Source: Mesostigma viride (Eukaryota > Streptophyta > Mesostigmatophyceae > Mesostigmatales > Mesostigmataceae). From it: a stretch of 64,000 nucleotides of DNA. The translations under genes and the position numbers were made by a program. Shown piece by piece: positions 22,145 through 32,900 of this stretch (position 1 is the first letter of the stretch; every line of letters starts with the position of its first letter). Location of the stretch: positions 3,302,641-3,366,640 of the forward strand of contig RPFO01000165.1 of NCBI GenBank assembly GCA_009746045.1, in the 5' to 3' direction. A model generated the notes under the pieces. The model ran no database searches, was not told where the DNA came from, and saw only the letters and a list, made by a program, of their open reading frames with translations.

Positions 22145-22358
22145 TTGTGAGCTAATGCTCGTATTATCTTGTGCTACATGGTGCATTAGGGTCAGGGTAC
22201 TCGCCGCTAGCTTCTAGAAAGAATTTGTAAAAATATATTTCTGGCACAGGTCACCCCCCCCCCCCTTGCTAGGGAGGTTTTCCTATAAAGGGAGAGGGGG
22301 ATGGCGGTGAGCCTACCCGTTTTTCTTGACTCCCCACCCACCCACCCTTGGGGGACGG
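22145..22358 (+). repeat. A2 segment between the split direct repeats
   Basis: 214 bp lying between B1 and B2. In the PAT/Kangaroo arrangement this segment repeats the element's left end (A1), which is outside the window. It contains a poly-C run (about 22253-22264) and CCTATAAAGGG, a TATA-like box consistent with a promoter in A1. Confidence 0.65.
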
Positions 22359-22516
22359 GGACGGGCAGTTTAGGTGATTATACTGCCGTCTCAAACTTTG
22401 TGTGTCATCCCGCTTAGAGTCTAGACCTAGCGCTGGTGTGTTATTTCACTAATTTGTAATAAAAATGAGGTGTCTGGCGTGTAACCCGAAACCAATCACT
22501 ATGTAAACACTGGATT
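22359..22516 (+). repeat. Split direct repeat, B2 copy; right end of YR element
   Basis: Second 158-bp copy. Homology stops after ACTGGATT; Helitron sequence resumes at 22517. Confidence 0.8.
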
Positions 22517-22561
22517 GCGCTGTGCGGATACAATGCTTGGTTGTCCATGCTTGTGTGTGCA

Positions 22562-24441
22562 GGTTCGATCCTCAGCTGCCACCCACTGCCAACTTGTTGG
22601 AACAGCTTGAGGACTACTTCCATGAGTATAATGAGTTGCTGAAGAATTACGTGCACCAGGCAGAGCAAGTGCTGAAAGACATAAAGCGGGGCAACATGGA
22701 CTTTGATCAGAAGGACAAGCCTGACGTGGAAGCACCGGAAGCATTTCTTTTTCCTGCGTAAGTCATGCGCTACTTGCTTGGACGTCTATTCTGACATATG
22801 TGTGCTTCGTTGAAAACGCCAAGAGTGGAAATTTTAGCAAGTATGACGAGATCAGCATGGTCCACACAGTACACTTGGACCTGCTTGACGCCTTGTTGAA
22901 AGACTTGATGAACAACCAGGAGCCGTTTGGAGGCAAAGTCATGGTGTTTGCTGGTGACTTTCGCCAAGTGGCCCCGCCCGTGGGATCGAGACAGCACGCG
23001 CGCGTGCGCGGCCAGCGTGGTACGGTCGAGTTTGTGGGTGGGCGTGCGAAAGCTTGCCCTGACGTGCAATTTCCGGAGCGTCAATGACAACGAGTACAGC
23101 AAGATGCTATTGCAAGTGGGAACGGATCGCATGCGTCGCGTGAAGGTGGAGGACAAGCGAACGGGTAGGCTGGAGGCCATGGTGAAGCTCGATTTGGTGG
23201 AAAAGGTGGTGAACGAAGATGCATTGATCGACTTCACTTTTCCCGACGTGACGGATGTCAGGGCGTGCATTCGGTCAGCCATCTTGACAGGTACGAACGC
23301 CGCACGCCACGCTATGAACGCGGCGGTCTTGTCAAGGTTGCCGGGGCGGACTTTCACTGAGACCAGTCACGACACGACGAACGATCCAAACAACAAAACG
23401 CGCATCCCGCAAGAGCATCTTAACGCGGCGTGGGAGAGTGGCGTTCCCCCCCACGAGTTGCAGTGGAAGCCGGGCGCCATTGGCATCATAACCCGTAACC
23501 TATCCCACAAGGATGGCCTTCTCAATGGCACGCGCGTAGTGATTATCGGAACGGAAAAGGACAAGTATATGGTGGTGGAGACATTGGATGGGAAGGAGCA
23601 CTTGATTCCGCGCATCAACTTCTTCCTCAAGGGCTACCCTGTGCGGCGGCGCATGTTGTATCCATTACAGGTGCGTGCACTCTATAGTGATTTTTTCTGC
23701 AATCCATCATCAAACATTGGGATGCAATATCAAAACCTACTTTGAACAAATTGTTTGTGTGTGTGTGTGCGTGTGTATTTGCGTGGTAATTGCAGCTGGC
23801 ATACGCAGTCACGGTGCACAAGTGCCAGGGTCAAACGCTCGAGCGTGTAGGGATGGATTTGCGCACAGACATGTTCGGCCACGGCATGCTGTACACGGCC
23901 CTGAGCCGCGGTGGTGGGAGGAACTTCATTCGCGGATTGTTACTTGTTCGCACACCACCTTGACGGCGTTGGTTGTAGCCCGAACATTGTGCATCGCACC
24001 ATCTTGGCCGGCGCGCACATGTTTCAGAGCGACGACACGCCTGACCCTCTGTTCGCCGAGCTCGAAGCCTTGTATGCGCAGACGGAAGTTGACGCGGCCG
24101 TCCAAGGAACCGAGGGTGACAATGAGGCCCAGGACGACTATACAACGTTTGTGGACGAGCGCGATGACTACGGGGTTCTGCCGCCTGAAGGTGAATTGGC
24201 AACCGACCATGGTCACGATGGTGAAGACGAGAAGTGGCGCGCCAAGATCTGGTTTGAACAATACGAAGACCCAATGTGGGTGAATTACATGCGTGAAATA
24301 CACCCGGACGATTACCAAGATGGTGACGGCAGCGACTGGGCGGGGTCCGACCACGAGTGCGATCGCGACGACGAGGGAGCGTCAGGGTCAGAAGCGGATT
24401 TGGACAAACTGGAGGTTCGTTGCGCACAAGCACACGCTTAA
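22562..24441 (+). CDS. Helitron PIF1-like helicase (C-terminal part, with introns)
   Basis: The segment 22562-22757 follows an acceptor-like TGTGTGCAG and ends at a GTAAGT donor. From about 22842 come [15 protein letters not shown] (Walker B), [16 protein letters not shown] (motif III), [36 protein letters not shown] and, after an intron (23671-23796, GT...AG, holding a (GT)n run), [19 protein letters not shown] and LYTALSRG. These are the canonical Helitron PIF1 motifs. No Walker A (GxxGxGKT) lies between the first exon and Walker B, so a central part is lost or lies in an undetected exon. A frame change sits in a CCCC/CCC run near 22975. After ALSRG the frame closes, while another frame (23911-24441) continues with an acidic tail. 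Confidence 0.8.
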
Positions 24442-24471
24442 ATGAATTTTTATTTACGTTGTGTACTTAAT

Positions 24472-24880
24472 GATAATGCCTAAGCATCCACACGTTTGCA
24501 ACAATATTTGTTATTGCTACGTAATGCCGGGCGCGCTCCATGTGCAAGAGTGCGTCATCGCGCTCGGCTGGCTTCGATTACTCTCCTACTCCACGTATCT
24601 CAATGTTATCGTTGTGTACGTAACAGTTTTGTGACATGCCAAAACATGCACACGCTTGCAAATATTTGTGGTTGCTACGTAATTGCAGGCACGCTCCATG
24701 TGCAGGAGTGCGTCATCGCGCTCGGCTGGCTTCGATTACTCTCCTACTCCACGTATCTCAATGTTGTCGTTGTGTATGTAACAGTTTTGTGACATGCCAA
24801 AACATGCACACGCTTGCAACAATATTTGTGGTTGCTACGTAATTGCAGGCACGCTCCATGTGCAGGAGTGCGTCGTCGGG
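24472..24880 (+). repeat. 158-160-bp tandem repeat, about 2.5 copies
   Basis: The common block CGCTCCATGTGCA begins at 24534, 24692 and 24852, giving periods of 158 and 160 bp. Each unit carries ACACGYTTGCAA...GTTGCTACGTAATTGCAG, which looks like an intron 3' end, followed by an exon-like GC-richer stretch. The array may be a duplicated intron-exon unit between the helicase and the protease exons. Confidence 0.8.
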
Positions 24881-25105
24881 GTCACTGAGCTACGGTTACC
24901 CAGCGAGTTCACACCGTCGTCTCAGAAGAGCTTGGTGACGCGGCATATTCACCGAACGACATGGTACGTAGTCGCCGCGTAAATGTTTTGTTTGTTTGTT
25001 TCTTTCAGTCACATTGCAACCACTATTTCTATGGTAACCGGTCGGCTTGCACTCAGTTCACACATTTGCCTTGTGCATGTTGTAATTACCTTGTTGGCAT
25101 TGCAG

Positions 25106-25489
25106 TTTGATGCGCGCAGCGACTTCGAATCCAACTTTAGCGATGGTCCATCGGTGTCTCTTGGCGGTCCGTTCATCGACGAATCAAAGTTGTATGATGC
25201 CAAAGATTGTCGAAAGATGCACCAAGATATGGGACTTGACGATGTGACTTCATGTGTCGCAACGCCGTCCCCCACGCCACCATCAAGCTTGCCGTCACGA
25301 GTGCCAAGTTCAACATCAATGCCTCCTGAGACAGCGGCCAAACGGAATGGTGCACGGACCGCAGGGGACCCTTCGCCGCACACACAAGCCGGCGCAACGA
25401 CCACTACTGCACATACGCCTGCCACGCAACATTCGGCTACTACCGCCACACGCGACAACCGACGTGGGCTGCATGGCGCGTCCGACTAG
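25106..25489 (+). CDS. Exon upstream of the C19-like domain (Helitron ORF, unrecognised)
   Basis: A GT...TTGCAG intron end precedes 25106. The exon reads FDARSDFESNFSDG, then a Ser/Thr/Pro-rich linker, and closes at 25489. The next protease frame is already open just upstream of 25495, so the two are probably one protein separated by a frame change, or they are joined by splicing. There is no recognisable fold; the composition suggests a flexible linker. Confidence 0.5.
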   Translation, partial: FDARSDFESNFSDGPSVSLGGPFIDESKLYDAKDCRKMHQDMGLDDVTSCVATPSPTPPSSLPSRVPSSTSMPPETAAKRNGARTAGDPSPHTQAGATTTTAHTPATQHSATTATRDNRRGLHGASD

Positions 25490-25494
25490 CTCGC

Positions 25495-26740
25495 GTGTGC
25501 ACAACACCGGTGCACATTATTACCGTGCCTGGTGCGCACCAAACAGCGACTGCCCCACAAGACGTCCCTATTGCGCGTGCGCGCCCTACCAGCTCCCAAC
25601 CCACGACTGCACCTGACACTCCTGCCACGCCGTTTCGTGATGATGGCGCAGCGAGTTCATGCGTCTGCACAGACTGCCACATTTTCGCGAACCTAATGGA
25701 CGCGAGCGGCGATTTGCCCCTGCCTACAGGCCGCCAAGTCACCTTCACGTGGGCGCGCAACAGCTGCCACTACCACGCTGCCCTCGAGTTTTTGTACGTG
25801 GTATTGCTTGCAACGCAAACCGCCACACGCTCGTGGTTGCGCTCTTTGCTGTCGCGTCCGGCGGGTGTTGCCCACGGTGCGGCATGCAAAGTCGGGGTCG
25901 AGCTCTTCAAGGCGATGGCTGCCGCCGCGCGCCAGGATAGCATTGGGATGACGCATGCGAGGGAGGACTTGCGCAGGCTCCTTGATCCAAGTATGGCTCG
26001 TCAAGCGGGGTCCATGCAATGCGCCCTAGAGGACGTGGAGCACATGATGGGTTACGTGTCCCGAGGCCATGATTCCACGGCTGGGGGAGCGTTCGTGCCA
26101 TGTCCCACCGTTCTTCGACTTCGGCGCCGTGACGCTGCCATTGATGCTTTATGACCGCGACGATCACACAACCTTGGCTGCGCATATGGCATCTGCGTAC
26201 CAGGAGGTTAAGATCGTAAGGTGCCCTGAGGTTGATTGCACAGCCAGGTCCGGCTGCAAACAGAAGGTGTATCTTCCCGAAGTGCCCCCGTTCCTTGCAT
26301 TCGGTGGCATTTGGCAGATGCATTTGGATCGGGGGCGCAACGCATCGCCAGGGTTGCCGGAATCTCTACAAATGGTCATCTCGGTCGGCGACGCGCGTGA
26401 ACAGGTTCGCGTGAATGCGTGGCTCAGCGGGGTGTTGCGTAGGTCCGGCGGGGCCCATTTTCAACTGCTACGTCAGGCCGGCGTGGATACCCCGTGGGCA
26501 CTGGTGGACGGCAACAAGCGCAATGACTGCGTCTTGCCTTGTTCTGCAAAAGACATGCAGCACTTGGCGTGGGACACCATTGCGTGCTGTTACGTTGTAT
26601 CCGCAGTTCCGAGGTCATCACATGACTCACGCCAGGCCGCACAAGCGGTGGGTGACGACCACGTGCACGATACAGATGATTCTTGCGTTCCTAACCCAAC
26701 CGCGTCATGGGTGTATACTCCAGCGCGCGCCGGGTCGGCT
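25495..26740 (+). pseudogene. First C19/USP-like cysteine protease domain of the Helitron
   Basis: A Cys box WARNSCHYHAALEFLYVV (about 25750-25803) and a distal His box GAHFQLLRQAG...PWALVDGN (about 26451-26514) frame a region of about 230 residues with a Cys pair segment (CPEVDCTARSGC). The layout matches deubiquitinase-like C19 domains (NxC near the start, HF...W..vDG at the end). The two boxes are in different frames, with one shift in the GTTCGTGCC region near 26090. The C-terminal DMQHLAWDTIACCYVV aligns by eye with the end of the second domain (SLAKSTVACLYRV), so the two are tandem paralogues. Copia-3 inserted after 26745 in the linker; the frame continues at 34592 to a stop at 34679. 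Confidence 0.65.
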
Positions 26741-26745
26741 GCGAG

Positions 26746-27121
26746 AGTTAGTCTAAGTCTCCCGCCTGTAGCCTAAGTGGACACGTGCCAGCACCGCCGG
26801 CGCCCAATTGGGTACTGGGACGGTGCTGGACTAGAGCAGTCGTGGCATGGACACGTGGCTGTACTCAGTATGTGATGAGCCGGTACCTCAGTACCGGGAC
26901 TGTAGTTGTCATGTTAGGACTGACTAGATCAGGTTGTAACTGATAGGCTAGTCCGTCCAGGATCAGTAAGTTAGTTTAACTTACGCAAAGTCTGGCCAGC
27001 CATCGTTGACGGCTGGCCAGCGGTATATGTGCCACATTATCCTAATGCCAAGGTGTCTCGTCGTTCACACACACGTCATTTGGCAGTGCCCAAGCATTCC
27101 AAGCTCAGTGTGTCCATAACT
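26746..27121 (+). repeat. Copia-3 5' LTR
   Basis: 376 bp. It contains GGTACCTCAGTACC (a near-palindrome that shares CCTCAGTACC with the Copia-2 LTR), CTGGCCAGCC...GGCTGGCCAG stems and CACGTG motifs. It is followed by GGCATTAAAAAACTCC, which resembles the post-LTR sequence of Copia-1. Confidence 0.93.
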
Positions 27122-27225
27122 GGCATTAAAAAACTCCGTAAACAATACACACGTGAGAAACGACGAGCGTTCACAGCGTTCATTTCGCGAAAACCCATTC
27201 CATTTTTACCTACTTTTTGTACCAA

Positions 27226-29609
27226 ATGGCTCCCAAGACTCCCAACAACAAGGGCAAGGCCCTGATGGGCGCGACTTCCTCGGAGGAGGAGTCGCCATCA
27301 GTGACGAAGTACCAGTCGTCTTCGTCGTCCCCTCTGTCTGATGACTCGGGGACGTCCGATTCTGACTTGGCGAGCCTGCGCCAGGAAATTCTGGACCGGC
27401 AGACCCGGGACGAGACGCACCCGGACGACATCGAGGAGGACGACCCGTCATACAGGGATGTCGTGCAGGAGGTGGTGCGCATTCCATTAATGCGTAGGGT
27501 GAGGGGTTCGACGCCGGTAGTGGCTCGTGCACCCCGGGGCCCGCCATATGCACCATGTGGTGCGGGTCCGGGTGTCACCTCCTCGGGGGAGCAGTCGGGC
27601 GGGGAGTCCGACTCGAGCTCTCTCGGGTTGTTCGGGATGCAGCCCTCATCGGCGGATGAGGCACGCTCGGCTCAGGTGGAGGCCGACGCGGCACTGGCAC
27701 GTCGCATGGCTGAGCAGGAGTCAGCTGAGGAGAGGAGGCTGGACGTGAGGTCACGTGAGCGGGCAGCTCAGATGGAGGATGCTGCGAGGGTCCAAGCGGC
27801 CCTGAGGAGGCCGGCCTTGCCGACCTACGAGGTGGTCAGGCGGGGCGACCTGGCCTGTTTTCAACGTCTTCGCAGGTCCGAGACCATCCCGCGGGAGATC
27901 GACGGGGTGCTACAAGAGTCAGAGTTTTCTCTGACGGGCCCGTCGGCTTCGGACGCTGACGACATGGTGGAGATGACTCCAGCTATGCAGGCGCGCGAGA
28001 AGGAGGCCAAGAGGAGGCTGGAGGTCTTCCAGGCGGAGAGGGCGAAGAAGCAGCGCAGGCGCGAGGCGATTGCGCAGAGGAAGCTGCGCGAGCAGCAAGA
28101 GCGCGACAGGGCGGAGGCGCTCGCGGCCAGGATTCGGGTGAAGATGTCTCACACCAAGGTGCGGTGTGAGCGTCTCACCCGCGACATGAAGTCCTGGAAA
28201 TACAGGAAGGTCGCCGAGTTGGCACCACTGCAGGGGCCGGCTCGTCGGGAAGCCGAGGAGCGCTACCGCAGGAAGCTGGCCATCTGGGAGGCCAGCGTAG
28301 GCCGACTGGAGAGGCGTATGCTGAAGCAGCGACGCCGTATGTCGAAGAACATCAAGAAGGCTGCGGTGAGGGGATGCATGGGGGAGGCGGTAAGAGCTGA
28401 ATTTGGTTTGATGCCGGATGAGCGCATTTCCACCGAGCAACTGTACCATTTCTTGTCGCAGCCCACGCATACCATTTCAAACCGAGACGGCACAGCGGCA
28501 AGGACCAGGGTGACGCACCGGGGCGAACCCGGTCCAGCGACCTTGTCGCACCGGGAGGACATCCGGAGGCAACTCCAACTGGCCCAGCAGATGCTGGACG
28601 AGGGGCGGGAGCTCACCCCGGCGGAGCATGGCCGCCTAGCAGACACGGTGGCGAGGCTGGTGGCCTCGCTGAAGCCAGCAAAGCGAAGGGCACCGGAGGA
28701 GGCGTGCCAGCCACAGCAGAAACGCAGGAGGGACGAGAGGGACGAGGGGGAGGATGACGGAGAGAGGGGGGGCAACCAGGGCGGGGGAGGACACGGCACC
28801 CAGGAGTCTGCACCAACACGGCACGAGGGCGGGGAGCGGCAGCAGCAGCAGCAGCAACAGCAACAGCAGCAGCAGCAGCAGCCACCACCAGCAGGAACGA
28901 CCACAACCTCCAACATGGCCTTGAATAGGCCCAGGTTTGATCCAAAAAAGAAAGAGGATAAGCTAGTGTTTCCGGGTTTGCCAGAGGGCCGTACCCAGGA
29001 CGAAGCTAGGGAGTGGTTGTTTAAGTTGTCACATGCATACGCTAGTGATAATGTCCGTGATTGGTTTGCATCCCTACGTGCGTCCACACCCATCCATCAA
29101 TCTGCCAAGCCTATCCAGCAGTTGGTACAATTGTACCAAAAGCGTGCCAGCAGCGGGGTAGACGTGGCAGAAAATGTGTTGTGGGCGCAGTTCATGGTTG
29201 ATCTTAGGGCACTTGTTACCACGGGGGAGCACTTAGAAGTGCTTAAGGGCTTCCAGTGGATAGAAGCGTATAAGGTCAATAAGCGTGACTATGTAAGTGA
29301 CAACAAAAAGTATGTCATGTACATAGAGGGGGATGAGGAGCTGAAGAAGCTCAATGCCAAGTACCTAGTACACCTATGGCTACAAAAGGCAGAACTGGAC
29401 CCTACCACCCTGTCAGTCATACTGGCAGGTCTGAAGGATAAGTGGGAGGATTTCAGGAAGGCAATGGCCTATGTGCAGCAATGCCTAGAGCCGTTTGCTG
29501 CTGCAGCCAAGGATGTAAAGGTGAAGCAGGTAAAGGGGGAGGAAGCCTCAGGTACGGGGCTCTCCAAGAAGCAGATGCAGTCGCTGGTAGCCCAGGTAAA
29601 GGCGGTAAT
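27226..29609 (+). CDS. Copia-3 gag (continuous with pol before the insert)
   Basis: The ATG is at 27226. The N-terminus is acidic/Ser-rich, followed by a Glu/Arg-rich coiled-coil region (about residues 140-400), a basic linker, a Gln tract encoded by CAG/CAA (28841-28882) and the conserved capsid-like core (LVFPGLPEGRTQDEAREWL; DNVRDWFASL; VNKRDYVSDNKKYVMYI; LNAKYLVHLWL; VILAGLKDKWEDF). The current stop (TAA after 29609) comes from the inserted retroposon. Without it, AQVKAV would run directly into MGGDKNKNNK of pol in the same frame, so this family makes a single Gag-Pol reading frame. Confidence 0.87.
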
Positions 29610-29941
29610 TAATTAATTAATTAATAGACACGTGACTGCGTCACGTGAGCATAAGTCCTCAGTGGGAGGGGAACATGGGATGGAATGGATGGTATAAGCT
29701 ATCTAGGTCCTAGTTACAGGGGTGTGGGCACCGCGGCCCGAATCGCTATGAATGCCATACTTGGTCACACGCGGAGCCCCCACAGGCTTGGGGGTGGTCT
29801 CCTTCATCACTACTTGCCATCTATCCTTGCGCACCATCTGCCTCCATATTACAGACAAACCAGGAGGCTGCCCGGGGGTGAGCCCGTCACGTCTAGTGTA
29901 GCACATGTCCATGCCGAGTCTATCACGAAAAGTCCACGGGA
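29610..29941 (-). mobile_element. 332-bp retroposon fragment with (TTAA)n tail at the gag-pol junction
   Basis: The direct repeat GGCGGTAAT at 29601-29609 and 29942-29950 is a 9-bp TSD. On the minus strand the insert begins at 29941 in an open frame of about 79 codons (GLSVIWRQMVRKDRWQVV, VTKYGIHSDSGRGA) that stops at 29703. A 3' untranslated segment with a CACGTGAC/GTCACGTG hairpin follows, then a (TAAT)n tail at 29610-29626. It looks like a 5'-truncated LINE-type element. The encoded family is not recognised. It breaks Copia-3 gag-pol by adding 341 bases and stop codons. Confidence 0.72.
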
Positions 29942-29948
29942 GGCGGTA

Positions 29949-32900
29949 ATGGGGGGGGATAAAAACAAAAACAACAAAAGTGGGGGAGGTGGAAACAAGG
30001 GGGGGGGAAAGAACAATAACAATAAAAACAGAAAACAAAGTGGGGGAGCTAGCAAGCCAGGGGGCGCTAAGCCAGCAGGGGGGGACAAGAGGTTGCCTCA
30101 TGACCCCACCAAACATTGCACTAGGTGCCTTTGTAAGGGGCACCTCAAAGATGATTGCTGGAAGGGCAAACCCGACTATGGTTCTGACGTTGATGTTTGT
30201 CCTGGATGCTGGAAAACACGTCACCCCATTGCAGCAGGAGCGCGCTGCACGGCTCCCAGGCACAACAAGAACACGCCAGGGCGCTACAACCGCGCGGGGG
30301 CGGCAGACCAGGGAGACTCCTGTAAGCTACCCTCACCATTTTTCACAAATGGTTTCCTGTTACCTTCTGTCTGCCAAGTGTTGCCTGAGTGTGATGATGT
30401 GGATTGGGAAGTGGCATATGACATGACACTGTCACACATGATGCGTGACCCCACCATAGCTTCCCTTAGTGCAGCAGCAGAAAAGGTAATCACGTATGGT
30501 GCTCTAGCAGAGCAACTGCACAAGGTTATGGGCCATGAGGCTGTGGCTGAAAGGCTAGCCAATAAAATACAAGGCCATGATCTGGAACAGATGTGCAGGC
30601 ACGTACGTAAGCACTGTGAGCAATGTCAGCTATATGCTCCTAAGCCCAGAAAATGGCATGTGGCCACACCACCACTGGCTAGAGGCAAACTGGTTGGGGA
30701 TGTTATACACGTGGTGAAGGACACGGTATACTACCTAGTCATAAAGGATGCCTGGTCAAGGTTTGTGGTAGTGGAGCCCCTGCCTGGGATGGATAAAGAG
30801 CAGCTGCACAGAGCTTTACAGATAGCCTTGGCACGTTTTCACCCCATTGAAAAAGTAATGCTGGATCAGCAGTTTCTCTGCATCCAGGACAGGAATGACC
30901 TGCCCAAGATAGAAGTGTCTGGGGCTCAAGATCATGAACGTCAGGGGTTGGTAGAACGTACCATGAGAGCCATCAGGGATGTGATAAGAAAAATGCCATC
31001 CAGGTTGGCTGACTCTGGTAGCTATGCTGACAGGGCATCTTGGGCAGCAGGGGTGACTACCCAGCTAAACGCCAAACCAATAATGTCCTCACCTTTTGGG
31101 GAAATCACCCCAACTGGCCTTCAGTCAGGCAGCTATGCTTCAGAGGTACACACTCACTACAACACACAAAGGCAGCACTTAGCCAAGTTGCTGGCAAAGA
31201 AAGACAAAAATAATGCCAGGCCTGTGTTTGAAGTGGGGGACCATGTGTTGTTTTTCAGAGAGGGTGACAGAGGAAGAGCACACTCTGCCAGATGGCACGG
31301 TCCAGCTGTAGTCACCAAAATTCATGAAGAAGGGACTGCAGTCACTATACAACATGACAGAGAGCGTGTGGTCAGCAAGCATAGACTCAAGCTTTATTAC
31401 CCACCACTGGCAGACGTGTCAGGGGTAGAATTCTTGGACATGGATTCAGAGCAGGAGTCTGGTGGATTGATCTCACCCAATGAATTGGCTAAGGACGTCA
31501 TTGATGCAAGCACTAGTACCACAGTAGAAGCTCCTGTGTTCCTCAGTAGTGCAGCCCCACTACAACCCAATAGTCCACCTGGGCAGGAGGACGGTGCACA
31601 GGGTGAGCAGCAGGTAGCACCTCCCTCACACCTGGAGGAGTCACAAAATAGAGCAGATCCTGTCGTTCCCAGGAAGTCATTTGCTGAGATTCTTAAGGCC
31701 TTGCACAAGGCACACAACACTAAAGCAGTTGTGGCAACAGGTACAGCACAAGTCAATGCTGTAGGGGATGCAGGTCAAGATCCTAGTATTTTGGCTGTAG
31801 ACACCCAAGCACAGGTGAGTATCATCAGTGCAGCAGCTGTATCTGGTCTGAAAATGAAGGCCTCACCATGGGCTAGAGTGTCAGATTTTTCAGGCAAAAC
31901 CAAAATGCAGGTCAAAGGTCAGGTGAGCATTCAAATCTTGGGTATGCCCACTCCATTTCAGGTGGTTGAGGGTTACTCAGGGAATGCCCTGTTAGGGGAA
32001 CCTTTTGTATCTTACCCTGGTGTTGTCATCTCAGCTGGGAGGTTGAGTGTGGCAGGGGTAGGACAGGTGCCTCTAGATCATTTTAAAATCCCTTTGAGCC
32101 AGATTAGCACTGGGTTGGATGCTGCCATCAATGCAGTTAAGCCCAAGTACCTCCCAGGTCAGGAACCGTGTGTGGAGGACCTCATACACTCTCAAAAGCT
32201 ACACCCTTCAGCGTTTGGGCTTGGTAGATGGGATGTTGCATCCATGTCTCCCCTGTCCTATGATGATATTGTACGGGACTGCCAGACGCAGATTGGGTTT
32301 CTTAAGTGGCTGGAGGCTTTTACCAAAGCCAGGGAGGAGTGGGTTGTTCCAGATGCACGTAGTCCCACACACACACCACCTGTGACTCCTCTTGATGCTA
32401 TGCCAGCTGGAGCCAAGAAGCTAAGGTTAAAGTTTGTGTGCAAGCATAAACCTCAGGCTGATGGGGGACCACCCATTTTCCATGCTAGGCCATGTGTTAC
32501 TGAGTTCAGGGGCTCTACAGAGCTGACAGAGGCTGAGCTTTATACTCCTGGTATTCAGCAAACGTCTCTCAAGGTGTTGCTTTCCTTGTTTTTGCATCAG
32601 CTTAATACAGGGAAGGATTATGTGTGTAAAGCCACAGATATCAAAAGAGCCTTTCTAAAGGGGGACCCTGCCATAGCACAGCAGGTCTGGAGAGGTCAGG
32701 TATACGTGGTGAATACTCCTAAGGTGTGGCACAGGGATATTGTTCAACCCTTGTTGAGGCCAAACCTGGGGGTTGAAGGGTTGCAGTCAGCTCCAAAAAT
32801 TTTTAGGCTGTCTGCACAGGAGGTATTCATGAAGCTAGGGGCCACCTATGATGACATTGACCCTTGCTGTTTGTCATCCCACACCCTGATGGAATGATGA

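Larger units (their letters stand above)
1..22516 (+). mobile_element. Tyrosine-recombinase retrotransposon, PAT/Kangaroo-like (left end outside window)
   Basis: The element carries RT, RNase H and a tyrosine recombinase in that order, and ends in split direct repeats (158-bp copies at 21987-22144 and 22359-22516). This is the organisation of PAT/Kangaroo and Ngaro retroelements, not of LTR elements. Copia-1 interrupts the RT gene; deleting 1035-20032 restores a continuous RT region apart from one extra C in a CCCC run at 1028-1031. There is no terminal TSD, as expected for YR integration. The first 5' repeat half should lie left of the window. The copy is inactive as read: stops at 389 and 21469, frameshifts near 1030 and 20858. 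Confidence 0.85.
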
